Source: Riptortus pedestris
Taxonomy: Eukaryota > Arthropoda > Insecta > Hemiptera > Alydidae
DNA length: 64,000 nucleotides
Assembly: GCA_019009955.1 (NCBI GenBank)
Contig: CM032232.1
Span: forward strand, 136,668,001-136,732,000
Reading direction: 5' to 3'
Numbering within the stretch: position 1 is the stretch's first letter; the number at the start of each line of letters is the position of its first letter. The translations under genes were made by a program, and so were the position numbers. The notes beneath the pieces are model-generated. The model was not told where the DNA came from and did no database searches. It saw only the letters and a program-made list of their open reading frames with translations. This document shows positions 1 through 10,919 of this stretch, piece after piece.

Positions 1-120
1 GATACCAACTACCTGCTTCCTTGGACCGCTCTTTTGAAAAGATATGAGCGCCGCTTTGGATTCATCGATTCTCAAAGAAATGCTGGACTTTCAACCAATT
101 AATTATTACCACAACTTACT

Positions 121-180
121 GACAACACGGGCATGACGTGGCTGATAGATACCGGATCCAAGAAAAATTACATCACTCAT
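121..180 (+). pseudogene. Gypsy aspartic protease scrap
   Basis: Twenty codons read through the retropepsin active-site region: a TWLIDTGS core followed by NYIT, nearly the same as the protease starts at 13746 and 34061. DTG is the catalytic triplet of Ty3/Gypsy proteases. The match stops at about 180, where an unrelated repeat begins, so this is a fragment of a Gypsy pol gene. Nothing upstream (1-120) is recognisable. Confidence 0.75.
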
Positions 181-557
181 TCTCCACGTCGTCAAGCTCG
201 GCAAACCTTCTCTAGATCGCCCCAATGCTATTATTTAGTTCTATGTGATGAGTTACATTGTATTTAACATGTGATAAAAAGACACATGTGAAGAACATGA
301 GAATGATTTGTTGAAATGACGAATGATGAAGAGGATTTTAATTGGTTTCATATGAAAATAAAGTGGTGTTTGTGAGTATATTACACCCTCCAAACGTGCT
401 GACTACATCAGCATCCCTCTTAACAGAGTTGTTTGCTCTGTGTTGGCAATCTCTGACTGGCTTCTTCTCTTTCTTCTTTCCTTTATCTCCTCTCCTACTA
501 TCCCTATTCCTTCTTCCCATTTTTCGACAAGGAAAAATAGTATCCTAATGGGATATT
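181..557 (+). repeat. LTR-like interspersed repeat, copy 1
   Basis: This segment recurs with small changes at 39985-40165, 42600-42830 and 43290-43700. The shared part runs from a run of AT-rich sequence into a block starting AAAGTGGT and passing through CCAAACGTGCTGACTACATC, then a pyrimidine-rich tail. It has no coding sequence. Its position next to Gypsy protease and gag scraps suggests it is part of an LTR, but TG..CA ends were not found. Confidence 0.55.
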
Positions 558-880
558 ATTGCATTTTTTATCTAGCGTAAATTATTTAATCAAACATGGA
601 GGACTACTTAAAAGTTTCAGAGATGGGAAACTTGTTAAGATCAAAGCAGCTACTGGTGAAAGAGCAATGCAAACATCCAACAGTTGTTGACTGTATGATA
701 TTAACAATTCATTTCGGCAAGGAGAAAAAGTATCCAAATAGGATATTGACGTATTTTTTATCTAGTGTGAGTAATTTAATCAAACATTTGCCTTCAAGCA
801 TGGAGGACTACTTAAAAGTTTTAGAGGGTGGGTACTTCCCAAAATCAAGCAGTTGCTGCTGAGATGGAAATAAGGTAAGA
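558..880 (+). repeat. Short tandem unit repeat (two units)
   Basis: Two copies of a unit containing ATGGAGGACTACTTAAAAGT (near 595 and 800) separated by CAACAGTTGTTGACTG and a CATTTCGGCAAGGAGAAA-like block. The same unit occurs at 40200-40330, 40640-40870 and three to four times at 51838-52690. Short reading frames in it are not conserved between copies, so it is treated as a non-coding repeat. Confidence 0.6.
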
Positions 881-1137
881 TTTAAGGGAAATGTGATTTT
901 GTGTGGTTGGCAATACTGAGATTCAGATTCAGTGGTGTGACAAAGCAACTTCTGTTTCAGCCGATTTTCATCGTTTTCCAAACTTTACATGTAAGTACCA
1001 TACCTCATCACCTCACATGTTTGAATTGTACTATTTTTTATACCTTGTATACCTGTAGAAGATATCACATTGTTTAATATAGTGTAAACAAAACCATTTC
1101 TTTGTTTCAATTTTTGTTTTAGGTTATGATCCATATT
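881..1137. other. No recognised feature
   Basis: AT-rich sequence between the repeat units and the pogo-like element. No ORF, tRNA-like structure or repeat match to other parts of the window was seen. Confidence 0.4.
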
Positions 1138-1144
1138 TTGAATC

Positions 1145-1193
1145 TGTGGGGTGAATAGAAACACATTATTTTGCTGTTTCTATTCACCCCACA
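1145..1193. repeat. Perfect 19-bp inverted repeat (left hairpin)
   Basis: Arms 1145-1163 and 1175-1193 are exact reverse complements (right arm TGTTTCTATTCACCCCACA) around an 11-base loop. The same motif recurs at the right end of the element, so it is probably a transposase recognition site arranged head to head. Confidence 0.85.
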
Positions 1194-1331
1194 AATCGTA
1201 AAGTTTTTATTTTGTGTTTATTTTCCAATGTCACAGCTGAAAGACAATTAAATATATAATATACAACCAATAGTTATCCAATTGAGGAATATTAGCTGCC
1301 ACAAGCTATAATGTGACCGTTTTCTTTCAGC

Positions 1332-3223
1332 ATGCCAAGGAGTTACAAACGATTAAAACCGAACAAAGTACAAGATCCAGAGGTTATTAAGGCAGCTGTT
1401 GAAGACATAACTAATGGCCTTAGCCTTCGAAACGCAGCGGTAAAATATGACATCCATTATAGTGTCCTCTACAGACATTTGAAAAAAGGTGATCTAATTA
1501 AGAAAAAAGGAGGGCAAACCGCTTTAACAGAAGAAGAGGAAAAAACTTTGGCGAGTAGACTTATTATTTGTGCTGACTGGGGCTACCCAATTGATTCGTG
1601 GACTCTGCGAATTTTGGTCAAAGAATCGCTTGACCGCCAAGGTAGAACCATAAAAAAATTCAAAGACAACTTTCCTGGCCGTGATTTTGTCTATTCTTTT
1701 TTGAATAGACATAAGGCTGACTTGTCACAAAGGTTATGCCAAAACATTAAACGGGTCAGAGCAGGTGTCTCCCCAGAAACGATCAATGAGTACTTTGACA
1801 GACTAGAAGCAGAGCTCAGAGACGTTCCTTCATCAAACATTAATAATTATGATGAAACGAACCTTTCTGATGATCCTGGAAAACATAAAGTAATAACTAA
1901 GTGTGGATGTAAGTACCCAGAAAGGGTGATGAACTCAACCAAATGCTCCATTTCTGTCATGTTTTCAGCTGCTGGTGATGGTCACCTCTTACCCCCATAT
2001 GTAGTCTATAAATCTTTACACTTGTATGAAAGTTGGAGAGAAGGAGGCCCTGATGGGTCCAGATACAATAGGACCAAAAGTGGTTGGTTCGACAACTTTT
2101 GTTTTTCTGATTATGTTGAAACCATAGCCCTTCCTTATCTTAGACGTTTACCTGGCAAAAAGTACATGATTGGAGACAACTTATCTAGCCACTTGTCCTT
2201 GGATCTCATTAAAAAATGTGCAGAAAATGATGTCCACTTTATATTTTTACCAGCAAACTCCACGCACCTCACTCAACCATTAGACGTGGCATTCTTTCGG
2301 CCTCTCAAAATGGCATGGCGTTCAATCCTTCTAGATTGGGAAAAAGGACCCGGCAAGAATGAAGCTACCATTCAAAAGAGCAAGTTTCCTAGTTTGCTAA
2401 AGAAACTGTGTGAATCATACAAATCGGAAAATGTAATTTCTGGCTTTAGAAAATGTGGTATTGTGCCCCTAAATCGGAAGGAAGTACTAAAGATGCTAGC
2501 TACCCTCCTCAGATTTGTCTATTGAATCAACCCAATCCTCAAGAGCCACAACACCAGCACTATCTCCTGTTGCTGCTATTGATGCTTCCTTCAAGGAACT
2601 ATTAACAGCTCTAAGACACACAGAAACAGTTCCAGCTCGAAAAAAGCGAGTGAAAGTAGATGTTGGTCCAGGAAAAAGTGTTTCTGTGGCAGATTTTCCA
2701 CCGGATCCAGATCAGGCTGGACCTAGCACATCTGTTGCTGGTACAAGCACTGACAATGATAATTCCACAGGTACCAGAAAACAAAGTGTAAGTGCCAGGA
2801 AAAAGAAAAATAAAAAAACTCGATTCAGAATCATCACCAGAAGATTCGGACTATTCTGTGCAAGACAGTGACTCAGATCTCACATTATCCGATTCTTCTG
2901 CAAATGCCGAACTTTCAAAAGAACTTGACAGATTAATCCAACCTGACGATTTTGTAATCGTGAAGGTATATGGAAAAACTAAAAATGTATTTAGAATGTA
3001 TGTCTCCAAAGTCACTGACTTTCAAGATGACGGTTATGTTGGACTGTTTTGCAAGAAAACCCTCAGCATTAATATGTTTTCCTTGACTGATGAAGAATCA
3101 TTTTTCGCCAAGGATGATGTAATTAAAAAATTGATGCCAGTTGTTCAAACCTCAAAGTCTGCTTCTCGCTGGAAAGACAAAATCTGTTTTCAGGATGACT
3201 TAAGTGCCTTCATAATTTATTAG
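1332..3223 (+). pseudogene. Pogo-superfamily transposase (DDE_1), frameshifted
   Basis: The first part (1332 to about 2500) starts MPRSYKRLKP with a Psq-type helix-turn-helix (residues ~15-55), a CENP-B-like second helix-turn-helix (~60-150), then a DDE_1 catalytic domain: first Asp in NNYDETN, second in MIGDNLSSH, third in QPLDVAFF. All three acidic residues are present. Reading then shifts twice (near 2500-2515 and 2790-2830) into an acidic, Ser-rich linker and a C-terminal domain with VYGKTKNVFRMYVSKV, a tail typical of this pogo group. The enzyme would cut and paste the element at TA sites. It is inactive as it stands because of the two frameshifts; the catalytic part is uninterrupted. 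Confidence 0.85.
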
Positions 3224-3366
3224 ACTAAACTTTGTTACGATATATTGTAATTAAATTTTTTGCTCTGATTACCACTCGTTTGTGTTTCTATCCATCCCTT
3301 AACAATACTTACTGTTTCTATTGCCCCAAGAAACTCTGAAATAGAAACAGACGTGAAAAACAATGC

Positions 3367-3407
3367 CTGTTTCTATTGACCCCGCTCGATGGGGTGTATA
3401 GAAACAG
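3367..3407. repeat. Right-end hairpin of the pogo-like element
   Basis: Arms 3367-3383 and 3391-3407 match at 15 of 17 positions around a 7-base loop and carry the same CTGTTTCTATT..CCCC motif as the left hairpin. A second, shorter hairpin with perfect 11-bp arms lies at 3312-3322/3340-3350. Confidence 0.75.
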
Positions 3408-3584
3408 CATGTTTTCAATTTTTTTAAATTTTACCTTGCCATAAAAAGAAAATATGAAGCTGCAGGCTTGTAGAGGACGGGAAGACCCATAAACCGAGGT
3501 AGGTCTCAATTCAATATCTCTTATAGTACTTTTGATATTTAAACTTGAAGTTCAAAACTGTTGCTATTCACCCCATTCTACGGT

Positions 3585-5349
3585 AAGTATAATGAAGATT
3601 ATATTAAATATGGGTTTATTTCAGTGCTCAAAGACGGTGTGCAACACCCCCAGTGTGTTATCTGCTACGAAGTACTGAGCAATGACGCAATGAGGCCTAA
3701 TCGTCTTGAAAGACATTTGACAACCAAACATTTCGCTTTAAAGGACAAACCAAAGGAGTTTTTTGCTACAAAACCTATAAATTTAAAACGCATGAAGTTG
3801 GATAGTACTGGACTTACTGCTCATTCATCTGAAAAAGTGCTTGAAGCTTCATATGAGCTGTCACTTCTGATTGCTAAGGAAAAGAAAAGCCATATTATTG
3901 TAGAGACCCTTGTCAAACCGTGCCTGTTGAAGGCAGTTGATATTATTCTTGGGAAAGATAGTAGACAAAAATTGTCTCAAATACCGCTTTCAGACAACAC
4001 TGTGAAACGTCGAATTGACGATATGGCCGAAGACATAAGATTCCAGGTAGTTGATGCAATAAAAAAATCGCCGTTTTTTATACGAGAGCACGGACATAGC
4101 ACAATGTTCTCAGTTGATTGTATACGTACGATATATCGAAAACGATAGAATGAATGACGAGCTATTATTTTCTACGGAGCTGGCGACCACTACAAAAGCT
4201 GTTGATGTGATGAAAGCAGTATCAGACTTTTTTGACAAATATGAACTCTCGTGGCAAAAACTGATAGGCGTATGCACAGATGGTGCCCCTTCAATGCTTG
4301 GTTCTCGCTCAGGCTTCGTGCAATTGGTAAAAGAGAAAAATGCTGAAGTGACTGGAATTCATTGTTTTATACATCGTCAAGCTTTGGCAGCCAAAACGCT
4401 TCCAAACGAACTCAATGCTGTCCTAAAACAGTGTATTAAAATTGTAAATTACATAAAAAACAGTGCATTAAATACTCGACTGTTTAAAACACTTTGTGAG
4501 GATTTAGGAAGTGACCACAAAACACTTCTATTTCATACAGAAGTACTCTGGCTATCCAAAGGAAACATGTTAGCTAGATTATTTGAGCTCCGTGATGAGG
4601 TAATCACTTTCTTAGAAAATCTGAAGCAAAATGAGCTAAGCATGGAATGCAAGAAACCAAGTACACAGGTATCATTGGCTTATTTATCAGACTTTTTTGA
4701 CTCGTTGAACAGCCTTAACTTGAAACTGCAGGGTGGAGAATCAAATATAGTGATTCATCGTGATGCCATCAAGATGTACATCGAGAAATTGCAGTTTTGG
4801 AAACGAAAAATTTCAGCAAACCCCTGTAGTTATTCAAATTTTGCCAAAATAATGTCAATCTCAGATGAGCCACAGTTCAAGGAGGTTTTTGAAGGATCCC
4901 AAATGAAAAGCCTAATGTTAAACCATTTAGAGAACCTCACTGAAGAGTTCAAGAAATATTTCCCAGACATTTGTGACGAAGGTATTTACAGACTCTCAAC
5001 AGACCCATTCAATATCAATATCGACTCTCTGCCAGAAGCATTACAAGAAGAAGATTTGGAGATAAAACATGATTCCTCTGCCAAGTACGACTTTGACAAA
5101 ATGGACAAGTCATCATTTTGGATCAAATATTTCAAAGTGTACCCTCGTGTGTCACAGGCAGCTATTCGATTATATCTGCCTTTTTCGAGTACCTACTTGT
5201 GTGAAAAGGCATTTTCAACCCTCGTTGCAATCAAAACTAAGTTCAGAAACAAACTTGATGTTACCAGTGACTTACGTTGTGCCCTTACTAAAACACAACC
5301 AAGAATAGGATTACTGGTGAAGAAAATGCAAGCCCACCCATCTCACTAG
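3585..5349 (+). pseudogene. hAT transposase, BED finger, ZBED5/SCAND3-like
   Basis: Opens with a BED zinc finger (HPQCVICYEVLSND.. then RLERHLTTKH), followed by the NTVKRRIDDM linker typical of ZBED5/SCAND3-like proteins. The RNase H-like domain has the second Asp in CTDGAPSML, the CFIHRQAL motif, an inserted alpha-helical region, and the C-terminal dimerisation block PFSSTYLCEKAFS..KFRNKL. A frameshift lies in a T-run at about 4072-4080. In the restored frame the usual LDEST reads LYEST, so the first catalytic Asp appears to be Tyr. The N-terminus is missing because the pogo-like element abuts it. It is therefore dead at start, frame and probably active site. Confidence 0.85.
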
Positions 5350-5352
5350 TTC

Positions 5353-6816
5353 AGTAGAGGAAAAGGTGGTAAAGTGGCCCCTGCAGATATATTGGCCCCC
5401 TTCAATATTTTAATGTTTGAACAACGCCATCTAGTATATTTTATGCGCTACGGAATGCTCGCGGCATGATACGTATTTAGCACCTTACAAATCCGCCAGA
5501 GCCTGTCACGTTCGATTGTCATTTAAAACAGTTGAAACTCGTTATAGATAAAACTTTAGACTACTGTAACTTAATTCGATAATTGATTATAAATAGAGTG
5601 TTTTGGCTATTGTGTTCGGACATTGGATACGTTGAACTGTTCTTCTACGGGAATTAAAAGGTAAATACAAAATTAGACTTGTAATCATTATTTTTGGTAC
5701 GTTTGTTTAAATATTCTCAATAGTTGTAATTTGGTCCTCTCACATTGGTTGTATTATGGTCCCGGGGGCCACATTACATGTAAGAGTGATTCATAATTTT
5801 TATATTTTGCTACCAGATGCCTAGACAAAGTGTGCTCTCACCACCTTCGAGGAAGAAACAAAAAAAATGGGATCCTGAACAAATGAAATCAGCAATTAAT
5901 GCAGTAAGGCAGAAGGTCATGGGATATAAAAAGGCTGTAAAAATGTATTCTGTGCCTAGATCTACACTGAAACGGTTAGTAAAGGACCCTCAAGAATCTT
6001 TAGAGTTGCTTGTAAATAAACCACAAGGAAGAAAACCTGTACTTCCAGCTGAGCTGGAAAAAAAGTTAGTGGAGTATATCTTGTTTATGGAGTCCAGGTA
6101 CTATGGGCTTACTAGAATGGATGTCCGGAAAATGGCTTATCAATTAGCTGTTAAAAATGGTATTCTCAATACATTTAAGAATGAAGCAGCAGGGCGTGCT
6201 TGGTTAGATCACTTTTTAAAGCGACATAAAGACACTTTATCTTAACGCAGACCAATGGGGACATTATATGCTCGTACTCAAGGCTTCAATCGTCAAGCAG
6301 TCAAAGAAGGATCCGGTAGGAATGTCGTTCGGCGCCAGAGAGAAGATACATCCAGCAGTGGCTCTGAAAGTGACGAAGACGCAGCGAATACTGATTATGT
6401 CGAGTCGTTCACAAACGTGCTTCTTGAAAACGCGAACGTGTCGTGTATGTTCTGCGAAACCACTTATTGCAATGACAGACCTGGAGAGCCATGGGTACAG
6501 TGTCAAAGTTGCGATTTATGGGCTCATGTAGCCTGTGGAGGTTCTGAAGGTGACTATTATATTTGTGATTTTTGCCGTTAATGTTTAATTGTGCAATACA
6601 TAACCATCACTTGTTCTCAAGAAACCAAATTTGATTAACCTGAGAATAAATAATATTTTTGCTATCCTGCGCGCGTTTCATTTATTCCATAGTCAGACAT
6701 GTATAGACAAATAAATAAGAAGTCCTATAATGTATCTTTGAGGTTTGTCACTCCAATATTTTTTAAATAAAACTTAAAAAACAAAGCGGGGGGCTACATT
6801 ACCACCTTCTCCTCTA
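5353..6816 (+). mobile_element. Internally deleted pogo element in the hAT 3' region
   Basis: Terminal inverted repeats at 5353-5380 (CAGTAGAGGAAAAGGTGGTA...) and 6789-6816 (reverse reading CTAGAGGAGAAGGTGGTAAT...) match over about 27 bp. It lies within a few bases of the hAT stop codon at 5347-5349. The 1.46-kb length and missing catalytic domain make it non-autonomous. The 5381-5816 leader and the 6582-6788 tail hold no other gene. Confidence 0.85.
5817..6581 (+). pseudogene. Pogo transposase remnant: CENP-B-type HTH plus PHD-like finger
   Basis: Residues ~15-60 form a Psq helix-turn-helix (YKKAVKMYSVPRSTLKRLV) and ~65-150 a CENP-B-type helix-turn-helix. One in-frame TAA (6243-6245) sits where relatives carry Leu in LSLRRP. 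After GFNRQ the whole DDE domain is gone, and the frame continues through an acidic linker (SSSGSESDEDA) into a C4HC3 finger: CMFC, CQSCDLWAHVAC, CDFC. Only DNA-binding and finger parts remain, joined in one frame. This resembles what a repressor derivative would look like, but the stop codon argues against present function. Confidence 0.8.
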
Positions 6817-7201
6817 GTTTATTAAGTTCTATTTGTTTTTGTTAAGTTTTTGTCTATTTTTTTTCTGTAACAGTATATCTTTAAATTGACTCTTCAGATG
6901 TTATTATTCTTTGTGATATTAAAAATACATGTTTTGTTTTCAATGTAATTCTTGTTTTGTTTTTTTCATATGCCCTTAACATTTACTGTGAAGGGGGGGG
7001 GGGTGGATGGTTTCCATTTTTACAAGAGGGGGCGTAGTAAAAAAAGTTTGGGAACCCCTGATCTAGTGTGTCTCCTGGACTTACTATACCCAGCGAGCAG
7101 GAGGGATTTGAGTGTCTGTGGGACCCACTCACTATACACAGGCACCTTGCTTCACCGAGGTTTGTACCTTTTCCTCATTCATGATTGAATAATTTCTTCT
7201 G

Positions 7202-9258
7202 ATGGCAGGCAGACTTCCTCGATCACGGGCTGAGGAGGATATTTTCCACCCGGATGACCCTAATTTTGCCGACAGAATCAACCGTTTGTTGAATGAAACT
7301 GAACCGTGTGATTCCTTATACCTAAGTGATGATGAAGAAGAGGATGCTTCTGAACCTCACCCCACTTCTTGAAAAGCATTGCCACAAACCATTCATGACG
7401 ATTCAGATTCATCAGAGTCCTCTGATGACCCTTGTCACTTTTCATACGATGAACCTGCTGACTCCGATGAATATCCTAGATCAGAAGATGATATGGACGT
7501 GTCCAATGATTCGCATCTTGACCCCTCTGGTCAGAGCTCGGCTACTGCTGATCGAGGGCTAACTCCCAGAAAATCAGGATCATCAAGGGAGGTTACACCA
7601 ATCCAGGGGATACGAGGCGCCACTGGAAAAGAGCTAAACGTGCCAGAATTTTATTTCGGAAAAAAAACTAAAGCTGCTCCGAATCCATTCAAATGGTCTT
7701 CAAAAGAACCTCCTCGAAACAAACGCACTGCTTCTTCTAATATTTTGCGTTTGGGTCGTTTACCTGGAATGAGCAGAGAAGTTTAATGTTTGGGCCCAGT
7801 GCCGGTACCATCTGACATTTGGTCACTATTTATGACTGATCAAATGATTGAAGGGATTGTGAAGCATACCAATGCCAAATTGACAATAATTCGAGCAAAA
7901 AAGGATGATAATGATTATCAGAGTATGTCAAACTACAGAGACACCTCCATGAATGAAGTCAAAGCTTTCATTGGATATTTGATGTTGACGATGGTTTACA
8001 AATCAAATCATGAAAATTTACGGAAAAATTATACTTCCAAGCTTTGTGGAAGACCAATATACCGAGCAATAATGTCAAATCGAAGATTTGAAACATTGAC
8101 GTCTTGTGTTAGATTTGATGACCCTGCCACTACCGAGCAGCGAAGAAAACAAAACAAGTCTGAACCAATAGAGGATTTGCTTTCTCTATTCATTGCCAAC
8201 TGCTTGAGCCCGTACTCAGCGGGAGAATACACTGTGATTGATGAACAACTTGTCCCGTACGTTGGAAAGTGTGGATTTATTGTCTATATGCCAAAAAAAC
8301 CTGATAAATACGGAATAAAACTGATGAGTTTGTGTGACGCAAGAACTGGCTATTTTTTGAATGGTTACATTTATAGTGGGAAAGGAAGTGATGGAGAAGG
8401 GCTAAATGAAAACGAAAAGCGCCTCATGGTACCGACTCAATCTGTCCTTCGTTTGGTACAACCAATTATTGGCAGCAACCGTAATGTTACTACCGATAAC
8501 TGGTTCACATCCGTTGAGCTTGCCAACGCCCTGAAAGACAGGGGCCTTACGATTGTAGGGACTATGCGAAAGAGGAAACGTGAGATACCCCTCCCTTTCC
8601 AACCGAATCGAAAACGTGAACCAGGATCATATCTATATGGGTTTACAGGTGACTTGATCCTTTTGAGCGTAGTTCCACCAAAACACAGAAACCGAGCAGT
8701 AATTTTTCTCTCATCAATGCATTACTCAAAAGAATGGATTGAAGAAGATATATTAACTGAAATTAATTATTTTTACAATAAAACAAAAGGAGGTGTCGAC
8801 TCTTTAGACCAAAAATGTGCCAACTACTCATCTCAGTTGCAATGTTTTATCGAATACTGAACATGTCTGTGATAAACAGCTTTATCCTATATCTGTGTTT
8901 CAGAAAATCCGTTGACATGGACCGGTTCAATTTCATTGAAACTGTTGCTCTTCATCTCATTCAACCACATCTACAAGATCGACTTGGCAATATACACATA
9001 AAACCAGAACTGCGTCAATTGATTTCAGAAGCACTGCAATTATTAGGACAAGCACCACAGCCTCAGCCAGGCCCTGCCACTCAGCGATATGTGTCTCTTT
9101 TGGACTCAGACAAAATGGAGAAGAAGAAGAGATGCTTCAATTGTCATTACTCCAAGCACCGTAATACAGGTTTCATGTGCGTAAAATGTAGGGAACCTAT
9201 ATGTCTGGAGTGCTCCCGCAAAATGTGTGTCAAGTGTTTGAAAACTCTAGATAATTGA
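7202..9258 (+). pseudogene. piggyBac transposase (PGBD4-like)
   Basis: One frame from ATG 7202 to 8860 with two in-frame stops (TGA 7370-7372, TAA 7784-7786), then a frameshift/deletion at about 8820-8845 and continuation to 9258. The N-terminal ~190 residues are acidic. The DDE_Tnp_1_7 domain carries the three catalytic Asp residues: VIDEQLVPY, TTDNWFTSVEL and GGVDSLDQ. The C-terminal cysteine-rich finger CFNCHYSKH..CVKC..CLECS..CVKC binds the end palindromes in characterised piggyBac. The enzyme would excise and insert at TTAA. The triad is intact but the gene cannot make full-length protein. Confidence 0.9.
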
Positions 9259-9428
9259 TGAGGGGTTGATGTTTTTTCCTATTCTTCAGATTCCTTGTAT
9301 ATATAATAATTCGTACGTTTTGATGAAATTCATACATTCATTGATGTTATATTTTTTTTTTTTTATCGATATCAATTCTTTTTTTTTTTGAGGGATAGAA
9401 AAAGATTTATAAAATTTTTTTATGCAAC
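9259..9428. other. piggyBac 1 3' region
   Basis: T-rich sequence after the transposase stop, up to the Tigger insertion. No ORF or known motif. Confidence 0.4.
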
Positions 9429-10454
9429 CATGTAGACTCCCGATTATCCGAAACCCGATTAACCGATTCTCTCGCTTAACCGAAACATTTTGAGTTGCTA
9501 GGGAGGGGGAAAAAAATTACTTCGTCCTAGCTTCGCGGAAAGAGGCGTGAGAAGAGGGTGTGGGAGCGCGAGGGAGGGTCGACAGTCCCACGGATGTGAC
9601 GATCTGTTTCTCCGTACCTCTTAAGTTCGGGTCCAGTGAGTATTGAAGAGTTCCTTCTATACTCGGTGGTCTGGTCTTAGTAAACTAAATTAAAATTGGT
9701 TAATATAAAATATGTTGTATACATGCTAGCTGATGCTTGGGAAGAGATTCCATCTTCAAATTTAAAAAATTCATGGAATAAAATTAGACCTTTAGAAGTT
9801 GATCAATGTGAAGATCCACGACAACCAGATGAAGATGAAATCAGCAGGCAATCAGAAGGAATAAATGTTGAAATTCTTAGCATTTTCACTAAAATTCAAG
9901 GATGCGAAGACGTTGAAGAAACTGATGTGAAACAATGGGTCGATTCTGATGATAGATTTAGCATTACATTGACTGATGATGACATCGCAGACATTGTCTC
10001 CAAAGAAGAAGAAGATTATGATCCCGTCGAAATTGGAACAGAAGCTCGCATTACACACACCCAGGCGACAGATGCTCTGGAGACGGTGCTTCGATACATC
10101 GAGCAACAACCTACCTCCTGTCGTTCTGAGATACTTACCCTTCAGAAATGGCGTGACAACGCATCGACAAAAAAAAATTTCAGAAGCTCGGCAAAGAAAA
10201 ATCACCGACTTCTTTAAACGATGAAGTTTTTTTTTTCTTTCATTTTTCTTTTTAAGTCTATAGTATTATAAATACATATGTACGTAGTTATTTTAATTGT
10301 TAAATAAAATAAGCTTTTTTTCAAGTACATAAACGTGTTTTTTATTCTAATTGATCCATTTTCACGCAGAAATTTCGGACTCCCGTTTAACCGAAATTTT
10401 CGCTTATCCGAAACCCCTCGGTCCCGAAGGTTTCGGTTAATCGGGAGTCTACTG
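9429..10454 (+). mobile_element. Tigger-type MITE
   Basis: Left end CA(T)GTAGACTCCCGATTA at about 9429 and right end, read in reverse, CAGTAGACTCCCGATTAACC ending at 10454 next to TA. Further subterminal copies of CCGATTAACC/CGCTTAACCGAAA occur on both sides. At about 1 kb it keeps only the 3' end of a transposase gene. It sits inside piggyBac 1. Confidence 0.85.
9696..10224 (+). pseudogene. Tigger/jerky transposase C-terminus with PIP-box-like end
   Basis: Only the C-terminal ~170 residues remain, starting in the block VVYMLADAWEEIPSSNLKNSW, which in complete Tigger proteins follows the DDE domain. Acidic helices follow. A one-base expansion of an A-run at about 10170 shifts the frame; in the other frame the protein ends QRKITDFFKR followed by TGA (10222-10224). 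QRKITDFF (10192-10215) fits the PCNA-interacting consensus QxxIxxFF. No DNA-binding or catalytic part is left, so this copy is non-autonomous. Confidence 0.8.
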
Positions 10455-10725
10455 TACTTTCAAAAATATTTTACTCAAATTTATGATTACTAATATATTT
10501 TGGATTGTTTGGATTAATAAATGCATTTACTGACGTTATTCACTTCTATATAATCATCCCTGCACCCAAAAATTTGTAAAAATAGACCGAAGAATGAAAA
10601 TAAGGAGTGAAACGATTTTTTAATAAGGAGGGTGTCTGTTGGACACACTATACACACAGAGCCAGAAACAGGGACTATACACACAGAGGGTTAAAAAGAA
10701 AATTAGAATGAGGTACTTTTAACCA

Positions 10726-10745
10726 GTGTGACGTAAATGGCACAC
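10726..10745. promoter_or_regulatory. piggyBac 2 left palindromic motif
   Basis: GTGTGACGTAAATGGCACAC is an imperfect palindrome and pairs with GTGTGATATATATGTCAC at 12947-12964 near the right end. In studied piggyBac elements the cysteine-rich domain binds paired palindromic sites inside the ends; this is the likely equivalent. Confidence 0.5.
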
Positions 10746-10919
10746 TCGTCTCATGCAGTACTACGGGCCCCTCGACTACAAAAATACCTTATTTCTCTAA
10801 ATTCCTTTTTTCTATTTCAGTAATTTTATCTTTTTTTGTTCTCTCTTCATTTTAGATGTCATATCTAAATAGCTATGAATAATTAGTCTCAAATTTTGTT
10901 TCCTAATGTAAATTCGTAT

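Larger units (their letters stand above)
1138..3584 (+). mobile_element. Pogo-like DNA transposon with hairpin ends
   Basis: The element encloses the pogo-type transposase pseudogene. Both flanks carry copies of a motif related to CTGTTTCTATTCACCCC. On the left it forms a perfect 19-bp inverted pair at 1145-1163 and 1175-1193. On the right it occurs at 3312-3350, 3367-3407 and 3558-3575. The right edge is placed near 3584, because the next bases read directly into the BED-finger hAT gene. The last right-hand motif, read in reverse, lines up with the left motif as a terminal inverted repeat. The exact left edge and the TA duplication are not certain. Confidence 0.6.
3585..7060 (+). mobile_element. 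hAT element (ZBED5/SCAND3-like), 5' end lost
   Basis: Contains the BED-finger transposase pseudogene and ends at 7043-7060 with AAAGTTTGGGAACCCCTG, which read in reverse (CAGGGGTTCCCAAAC) is a hAT terminal repeat. The following 8 bases, ATCTAGTG, would be the TSD. The matching left end is absent: coding sequence begins abruptly where the pogo-like element stops, so the left end was removed or displaced. A second pogo element (5353-6816) sits inside the 3' untranslated part. Confidence 0.75.
7069..10694 (+). mobile_element. piggyBac element 1 (left end missing)
   Basis: The right end is TTAA at 10691-10694 preceded by CACACAGAGGG, so read inward it begins CCCTCTGTGTG, in keeping with piggyBac CCC-starting ends. 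The motif CACTATACACA.. occurs near both sides (about 7130 and 10645), with related TGTCTGT-GGA blocks (about 7110 and 10625). No left TTAA end is found because the hAT end and its TSD occupy that position, implying that the hAT landed in this element. A Tigger remnant occupies 9429-10454. Confidence 0.65.

Noticed and set aside
338..548. Open frames on both strands
   Set aside because: Located in the LTR-like repeat; neither frame is kept in the copies at 39985, 42600 and 43290.
3318..3509. Minus-strand 63-codon frame
   Set aside because: Runs through the hairpin motifs of the pogo-like end; no domain and no start context.
9852..10205. Minus-strand 117-codon frame
   Set aside because: Complement of the Tigger C-terminal coding region; composition follows from the plus-strand gene.
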